Positions 31,980-36,726 of a stretch of 36,726 nucleotides of DNA are shown here, piece after piece (the stretch's first letter is position 1; every line of letters starts with the position of its first letter). Position numbers and translations under genes: made by a program. The stretch comes from Clostridium drakei (lineage in GTDB: Bacteria > Bacillota > Clostridia > Clostridiales > Clostridiaceae): positions 1 to 36,726 of the forward strand of contig NZ_JIBU02000024.1 in assembly GCF_000633595.2 (NCBI RefSeq), written 5' to 3'. The notes beneath the pieces are model-generated. The model saw nothing but the letters and a program-made list of their open reading frames with translations, was not told the origin of the DNA and did not search any database.

Positions 31980-32927
31980 ATGAAAAAATATAAGGAAATT
32001 ACAAAAAAACAATTAATTTTATCAATGATAACTTGCTCAATATTTATATTAGTATATTGGATTTCATTTTATGAATTAGATACTTTATGTAAATTTGGAA
32101 GAGTTAATAATAATATAAATGTATTAAAACTATGTATGATATTTTTTCTGGTTTGGTTTATAATTATTGTAGTTAGAATTGTGAAAAATCCAGCAATTAC
32201 ACCTGAGCACAGTGAATATAAACATAGTTTATATTCACGTTATAAAACTATATGGACATGTGTAGTTGCAATAATTATAGTTTTTATAACAAGTTTTTAT
32301 GGAATGAAAATATATCATAGTGCAATAAATTATAATGGAAAACTATCATGGTTCTTAAGTGATTTAAAAAATAAAAAAACTGTAAAACTTGAACATAATA
32401 ATATATATGAAAATGGTATAGAAGGAATATTTACAGATATTAATAAAAAGATTCATATGCCTGAAAAATTATATGTTGCAAATAATTTTAGTCTTAACTT
32501 TGATTCTAGTGGAAAAATTACAGCTTTTGATACATATCTTTATGGTAAGAATACAAAAGGTGAAATTGAAAGTTATCTAATTAGTTATGATAACAAGAAA
32601 TCAAAGAATATAATTGTATATTTAAAAGGTTATGTAAGTGCAAATTATAATGATGATAAACTTTTAGAACCATTAATTAAGACAATGAAAGTAATTCCAC
32701 TTAAGAAAACAGTAATGAACTGGACTGAAGAACAGTATGGTATCCTCTATTCTGGTAAACGAAGCTTTGGATATAATACAAATGGTATTGTTTATATTGA
32801 TTCGAAAGGGAATATAAACTCAAATATTAATGCTAGTTCTGAAATAATAGGATATACTGTTTCTGTATTTGTACCAGGTAAAGAAAGTAAATATACTCCT
32901 GTTAGATATAATTTAACAGATAGGTGA
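31980..32927 (+). CDS. Membrane protein of unknown function with three TM helices
   Basis: 315 aa. Hydrophobic segments lie at about residues 11-30, 48-68 and 90-110. They are followed by a 200-residue hydrophilic, beta-rich domain probably outside the membrane. I recognise no enzyme motif. The C-terminal part (NWTEEQYGILYSGKRSFGYN and nearby) may be a folded recognition or inhibitory domain. The start at 31980 follows ATAGGAGGAAAA. It is divergent from agrBD and next to a nucleoside hydrolase, but the 70-bp gap and lack of shared theme leave its role open. It may be an agr-regulated surface protein or simply a neighbour. Confidence 0.6.
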   Translation: MKKYKEITKKQLILSMITCSIFILVYWISFYELDTLCKFGRVNNNINVLKLCMIFFLVWFIIIVVRIVKNPAITPEHSEYKHSLYSRYKTIWTCVVAIIIVFITSFYGMKIYHSAINYNGKLSWFLSDLKNKKTVKLEHNNIYENGIEGIFTDINKKIHMPEKLYVANNFSLNFDSSGKITAFDTYLYGKNTKGEIESYLISYDNKKSKNIIVYLKGYVSANYNDDKLLEPLIKTMKVIPLKKTVMNWTEEQYGILYSGKRSFGYNTNGIVYIDSKGNINSNINASSEIIGYTVSVFVPGKESKYTPVRYNLTDR

Positions 32928-33000
32928 TTTAAATGAGATTAAAGTAAATAGAATAACCTGTTATAATTTCAGTAATACCTAAATATTGGAGGCGTAAACT

Positions 33001-33912
33001 ATGATAAAATATCCCTTAATTATAGATTGTGATCCTGGTGTGGATGATATTATTGCTATTCTTGTAGCCCATTCAAAACCAGAATTTGATATTAAAGCTA
33101 TTTGTTCAGTATCAGGTAATGTAGGAATTGATTTAACTACTCATAATGCTCGGCTTATGGCTGGGCTATTAGGTTTGGATTGTATAGTGGCAAAAGGAGC
33201 AGAAAAGCCAATTATTAAAAAGGCTCAACCTGTTACGGTTGTACATGGTTTAGATGGATTTGGTAACTGTGCAAATGCATTTAGCGATGATAAATTATCA
33301 AAATTAAGTGATTTAAGTGCAATAGAGGTTGTAAGAGAAATATTAATGGAAAGCAATGAACCTATATACATAGCAGCCACTGGACCATTAACTAATATTG
33401 CATTACTCTTGTCAACTCATCCAGAAGTAAAATCCAAAATTGCTGCAATCAGCATAATGGGTGGTGGAATAAATATTGGGAATGCAACTCCATGCAGCGA
33501 ATTCAATTATTTTACAGATCCAGAAGCTGCATATATTGTTTTTAACAGTGGTGTTAAATTGATGATGTGCGGTTTGAATGTTACATTAAAGGCAACTTTA
33601 ACTGATATTGAGTTAAATGAAATGAGAAAATTCCATAACACAATATCTGATACAATAGTAAAAATCATTTCAACATATGCAGCTAATGATGCTGCAATTC
33701 ATGATCCATGTGCTATACTTGCCATTACAAATCCAGAAATGTTTGAATATAAGGATCAATATGTTCAAATTGATATAAGGGACGGTATTACACAGGGAAT
33801 GAGTTATGTAGATGAAGTACATAATTTAAACAAAGAACCTAATTGCCGTGTTTTTTATGATATAGACAGGGAATTCTTTAGAAAAACTATTGTACAATCT
33901 GTGAATATATAA
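33001..33912 (+). CDS. Nucleoside hydrolase (IunH/RihA-type)
   Basis: 303 aa. The family-defining DCDPGVDD (residues 9-16) binds Ca2+ and the ribose. Further conserved parts are VHGLDGFG near 80, AATGPLTNIALLL near 123, SIMGGGINIGNATPCSEFNYFTDPEAA-type pocket residues near 155-180, and a C-terminal AAIHDPCAILA with the last metal-binding Asp. It splits nucleosides into base and ribose for salvage. Preference (pyrimidine, purine or both) cannot be decided from sequence alone. The start is ATG 33001 after TTGGAGG. It is followed by the inverted copy of the repeat element, which may terminate it. Confidence 0.88.
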   Translation: MIKYPLIIDCDPGVDDIIAILVAHSKPEFDIKAICSVSGNVGIDLTTHNARLMAGLLGLDCIVAKGAEKPIIKKAQPVTVVHGLDGFGNCANAFSDDKLSKLSDLSAIEVVREILMESNEPIYIAATGPLTNIALLLSTHPEVKSKIAAISIMGGGINIGNATPCSEFNYFTDPEAAYIVFNSGVKLMMCGLNVTLKATLTDIELNEMRKFHNTISDTIVKIISTYAANDAAIHDPCAILAITNPEMFEYKDQYVQIDIRDGITQGMSYVDEVHNLNKEPNCRVFYDIDREFFRKTIVQSVNI

Positions 33913-33926
33913 TTCGTAATGTAAAA

Positions 33927-34284
33927 ACATTGCGAGGCAAAAGTGCAGTGGAAGTTTGGATTTTAACTTTTATTCCGTGATATATGGTAAGTGGTTCATC
34001 ACTGCTAAATGTTTTAATTATTCCAAATCTTGTTCATATAATTTCCAGTAAAAATAGGAATGTATTAATTCTACTGTAAGTATTCGTAAAGCTTTATAAT
34101 CCAAAGGACTACCGTCCTAAAAATTTTTTAATAAGCTTCTGATATTTTTTAGGATGTGCCAGAGGATATTATTAAAATAGTTTAAATATATAAACTAGGC
34201 AATAAGTATTATGAAAGCTACGTTTTTTATTAAGAGCCATATATTCAATGCGGACTCCACCTAAAAAGTTGTGTCGCAATGTGC
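33927..34284. repeat. Inverted, shortened copy of the 23-kb repeat element
   Basis: Starts ACATTGCGA (33927-33935) and ends TCGCAATGT (34274-34282). Its last 48 bases (34237-34284) are the exact reverse complement of 22967-23014. Its first roughly 95 bases match the reverse complement of about 23790-23883. A block near 34200-34235 matches 23262-23300. The long hairpin arms of the first copy are missing, so this is a deleted or simpler form. It has no coding region. Confidence 0.75.
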
Positions 34285-34340
34285 TAATATTACTAATTTA
34301 CAGTGTGTTTAAATTTCTTAATGCAACAACTTTGTTTATG

Positions 34341-35315
34341 TTATAATGGAGAATTAAATATTACAAATTTCAATAATCCTTCAGACATAGAACCAATATC
34401 AGTGCTTGAGATATTTGATAAATCATGTACACTGCTGTTTAAAGTAATCAATTCTACTTTGGCATGCTCTTGAACACATTTATCATAGAGTTCTTTTGAA
34501 CTTTTGTAAGGAACCATAGGATCAAAACTGCTGTGTATTATTAATGTATTTGGAATTCCTTTATTAACATAATTCATAGGGTTGAACTTTTTTATAACAA
34601 TATCTTTATCTTTTATTGAATTAAAAATTTTTGTTAGGTCATAATTTAAATCACTTGTATTTAAAAGATTTAAATCGGTTGGACCTGCAAAATCAATTAA
34701 ATATTTAACTTTGGATGAATACTTACTTAAAGCTTTATCATCAGTAAAATCATCATTACTGCTGTATCCAGCAAGAAGCGAAAGATGAGCACCTGATGAA
34801 ACACCAATAACTCCTATTTCATTTGGGTCAAGATTGTAAGTAGAGTTATTTTTATATATCCATCTTATAGTATCTTTAATATCTGCAACTTGTTTATTGA
34901 AATCAGCTTTATTTCTATTTAATTCGTAGGAAGTACTTATAATTGTATATCCTTCTTCTCTGAAAGTATTAAGTACAGGACTTAGTACGTCTGGAATATT
35001 TTTATCACCATAAACCCAGCTGCCACCATGAACATATAAAATTACTGGAGATGGATTATTATCTTTTTTTAGTGAAGAATAAATGTCCAGTGTCAGCGGA
35101 ACTCCATTAGTATTTTTATATATGATATCTTTGTAATTCATGGATTGAGACATTTTTAATCCATTAATCTTTGGAGTTCTCATATTATCATTCTTTAAAG
35201 AGACATACTTATTAACTAGAGTGTAGGTTAATATGATTCTTTTATGAAATATAGAAATAAAAATAATGATTGCAGCAATTAAAATAATTAGTAATCGTTT
35301 AAAAAATTTTTTCAT
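34341..35315 (-). CDS. Membrane-anchored alpha/beta-hydrolase esterase
   Basis: 324 aa. A basic start followed by a hydrophobic anchor (about residues 8-24) suggests a lipase/esterase held on the outer face of the membrane. The fold is the HSL/BD-FAE carbohydrate-esterase type: oxyanion motif YVHGGSWVYGDK near 95, nucleophile Ser in GVSSGAHLSL near 170, Asp in HSSFDPMVPY near 278, and His in NSSVHDLSN near 305. It probably removes acyl groups from small esters or polysaccharides. The ribosome binding site is AGGGGA, 4-5 bases before ATG 35315. An inverted repeat lies in its leader. Confidence 0.82.
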   Translation of the reverse strand: MKKFFKRLLIILIAAIIIFISIFHKRIILTYTLVNKYVSLKNDNMRTPKINGLKMSQSMNYKDIIYKNTNGVPLTLDIYSSLKKDNNPSPVILYVHGGSWVYGDKNIPDVLSPVLNTFREEGYTIISTSYELNRNKADFNKQVADIKDTIRWIYKNNSTYNLDPNEIGVIGVSSGAHLSLLAGYSSNDDFTDDKALSKYSSKVKYLIDFAGPTDLNLLNTSDLNYDLTKIFNSIKDKDIVIKKFNPMNYVNKGIPNTLIIHSSFDPMVPYKSSKELYDKCVQEHAKVELITLNSSVHDLSNISSTDIGSMSEGLLKFVIFNSPL

Positions 35316-35328
35316 TAAATTCCCCTAT

Positions 35329-35367
35329 ACCTAGTAGTAAAATTTCAATTAAAGTTTTGTACTAGGT
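35329..35367 (-). promoter_or_regulatory. Hairpin in the leader of the esterase gene
   Basis: ACCTAGTA (35329-35336) and TACTAGGT (35360-35367) are perfect 8-bp inverted arms just upstream of the esterase ribosome binding site. In mRNA it could affect translation. A second AAGGAGG just upstream (minus strand, near 35370-35380) has no start codon near it. Confidence 0.4.
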
Positions 35368-35487
35368 GTATCCTCCTTATTTACTGGTTGAAAATCATAT
35401 AACTAAACTTTTGCAGTTTAAAAACAATTATATATATATCATTTTCTATAAAAAAAATCAACAAATACCATAAAATATTAAATCCCA

Positions 35488-35529
35488 CAATGAGAAGTAG
35501 ATTTTAAAGAATGAAATCACTTCTTATTG
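35488..35529. terminator. Strong hairpin, probable terminator of lplA
   Basis: CAATGAGAAGT (35488-35498) with ACTTCTTATTG (35519-35529), extended by GATTT/AAATC, gives about 16 pairs with one bulge. It lies 43 bases beyond the end of lplA on the minus strand. The T-run is poor, so termination may be partial. Confidence 0.45.
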
Positions 35530-35571
35530 CAGAATTTAATATGATTTTAGCTTTTTCAGGTATTATTCATA

Positions 35572-36561
35572 TTAGCTAAATAAACAGCATAACAACTCTT
35601 CTTTTGTAACTTTTCCTAAATAGTCATTTATGTTAGTATCTTGCAAAGTATTCTTTACTTCTTCTTTATCATACTTTATGTTTTTTAGTTTTTTTTCTAA
35701 AATTTCTATGTCACATTTACCAAAAAAATCACCATATATTTTACAATTTTCTATTAGTCCATTTTTTACATGAAGTCTAACATCTACACAGCCACCTTCA
35801 AACCTGTTATATCCTTTATAGTTAAACTTAGGTGAATTGCCAAAATTCCATTCCCAAGAGCCATATTTCTCATCTACCATTTTTTGTATGGATTTTTTAT
35901 CATTGTTAGTTAATTCATATAGTTCTATAGGTTCATTTAAATATGCAAATATATTTTTTAGCAGCAATTCTTTAAATTCTAGGACATCAACATCATATTT
36001 AACATGAGGCTTAATATTAGTAACTCTGCTGGATACAGATTTAATACCCTTTGATTCAATTTTATCTCTTTTTACATTTAATCCTTTAGACAATGTATCT
36101 AATTTAGAATTAAAAAGTAGCGTTCCATGATTTAATATTCTTTCTCTTGAAACGCTTTGAGCAATTCCAGAAAATTTCTTACCATCTATTACAAGATCAT
36201 TTCTACCCGATAATTCACATTTTACTCCTAAATTTTCTAAAGCTTTAATTATAGGAATATTATAGGTTTTAAAGTCTATTTTTGCATTATGTTCTTTAAT
36301 TTTTGTAATAAATGAAAAATTTAAATTGCCAAGATCATGGTATACAGCACCGCCTCCTGTAACCCTTCTAATAACGTTAATATCATTTTGTTTTACAAAT
36401 TCCATATTAATTTCTTCTACTGTATTTTGATGTTTTCCAATAATAATTGATGGGCAGTTTCTCCATAGTAAAACATACTCACCCTCTAAATTTCTAAATG
36501 CATATTCTTCAAGAGCTAAGTTATAATGTGGATTTGTTGAAATATTTTCTATAAATTTCAT
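35572..36561 (-). CDS. lplA: Lipoate-protein ligase A
   Basis: 329 aa from ATG 36561, nine bases after AAAGGGG; two further upstream in-frame ATGs lack a ribosome binding site. It shows the LplA hallmarks: NPHYNLALEEYAF at the start, RRVTGGGAVYHDLGNLNFSF (lipoate and ATP pocket), and the catalytic Lys in DGKKFSGIAQS. A C-terminal accessory domain (about 245-329) is present, so both steps, lipoyl-AMP formation and transfer to lipoyl domains, are expected in one protein. It salvages free lipoate for enzymes such as the glycine cleavage system or 2-oxoacid dehydrogenases. It is transcribed alone. Confidence 0.9.
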   Translation of the reverse strand: MKFIENISTNPHYNLALEEYAFRNLEGEYVLLWRNCPSIIIGKHQNTVEEINMEFVKQNDINVIRRVTGGGAVYHDLGNLNFSFITKIKEHNAKIDFKTYNIPIIKALENLGVKCELSGRNDLVIDGKKFSGIAQSVSRERILNHGTLLFNSKLDTLSKGLNVKRDKIESKGIKSVSSRVTNIKPHVKYDVDVLEFKELLLKNIFAYLNEPIELYELTNNDKKSIQKMVDEKYGSWEWNFGNSPKFNYKGYNRFEGGCVDVRLHVKNGLIENCKIYGDFFGKCDIEILEKKLKNIKYDKEEVKNTLQDTNINDYLGKVTKEELLCCLFS

Positions 36562-36672
36562 TAAATGCATCCCCTTTGTTAATTTATGTAAATTGGGTCT
36601 ATAGGTAAAGTAAAGTGCCAGTTTTATTCTATCAATTTTATGAAGAAAAATAAACATTAAAGTTTAGGAAAA

Positions 36673-36723
36673 CCTAAGAACTTTGTCAAACTCGGTTCCC
36701 TCAAACAGGACTAAAGTTCTAAG
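36673..36723 (-). repeat. Third copy of the repeat apex
   Basis: Read on the minus strand, these 51 bases match the apex of giant hairpin B (23711-23761) with a single mismatch, including GTTTGAGGGAACCGAGTTTG and both flanking arms. The element continues out of the window. Confidence 0.75.
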
Positions 36724-36726
36724 GCT

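Noticed and set aside
34286-34340. Promoter-like TTGTTT...TTATAAT near 34330 pointing to the plus strand
   Set aside because: No plus-strand gene follows; the match is expected by chance in such AT-rich DNA.
1-36726. CRISPR array, tRNA or rRNA genes
   Set aside because: No regularly spaced repeats of 24-37 bp and no tRNA cloverleaf or rRNA sequence was seen on either strand.

Overview
The window is low-GC DNA with strong AGGAGG-type ribosome binding sites and a gene content typical of a Clostridium of the solventogenic group. The xylFII-lytS-yesN-xylFGH arrangement matches what is known from C. beijerinckii. The species assignment is an inference from gene order and style, not from a database search. 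No rRNA, tRNA, CRISPR array, phage gene or transposase was seen.

Layout. (1) 1-0.9 kb: a toxin-antitoxin-like pair, a 54-aa protein one base upstream of a zeta-toxin-like P-loop kinase, behind a 22-bp perfect palindrome. (2) 1.3-5.3 kb: an MGMT/Ada-type methyltransferase domain protein, a TetM-like translational GTPase fused to a C-terminal NYN (YacP/Rae1-like) nuclease domain, and a flavodoxin-ferredoxin protein. (3) 5.3-6.1 kb, minus strand: a secreted repeat protein. (4) 6.3-14.2 kb: a pentose-sensing and uptake cluster, with membrane-anchored sugar sensor XylFII, histidine kinase LytS, AraC-type response regulator YesN, and a sugar ABC transporter XylF-XylG-XylH. (5) 14.2-15.5 kb, minus: a MerR regulator with tandem TipAS-like domains and a MerR-style promoter with a 19-bp spacer. 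(6) 15.6-22.9 kb: an AraC regulator with a degenerate receiver, divergent from an operon of a GPH-family sugar symporter, an SDR, a zinc alcohol dehydrogenase and a split transketolase. This looks like a catabolic operon for an unidentified sugar or polyol. (7) 22.97-23.88 kb: a non-coding repeat element made of two giant hairpins. (8) 23.9-26.6 kb: a MarR regulator, a flavin oxidoreductase and an MFS efflux pump, tied together by four copies of an 18-bp inverted-repeat operator. (9) 26.7-28.2 kb: a Crp/Fnr regulator and an SDR. (10) 28.8-31.6 kb: an agr-type peptide quorum-sensing system, with response regulator and kinase on the plus strand converging on agrB-agrD on the minus strand. The 48-aa AgrD precursor (30831-30977) is easily missed. 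(11) 32-33.9 kb: a membrane protein of unknown function and a nucleoside hydrolase, followed by a shorter, inverted copy of the 23-kb repeat element. (12) 34.3-36.6 kb, minus: an anchored alpha/beta esterase and lipoate-protein ligase A. A third copy of the repeat's apical sequence lies at the window end.

How the parts work together. Regions 4-6 form a sugar-scavenging block in which three dedicated regulators sit beside two uptake systems. Regions 8-11 form a signalling and stress-response block bounded by inverted copies of one repeat family, so the roughly 10 kb between them could in principle invert. Most intergenic control signals (operators, a cre-like site, an intercistronic hairpin, terminators) can be read directly and are listed below.
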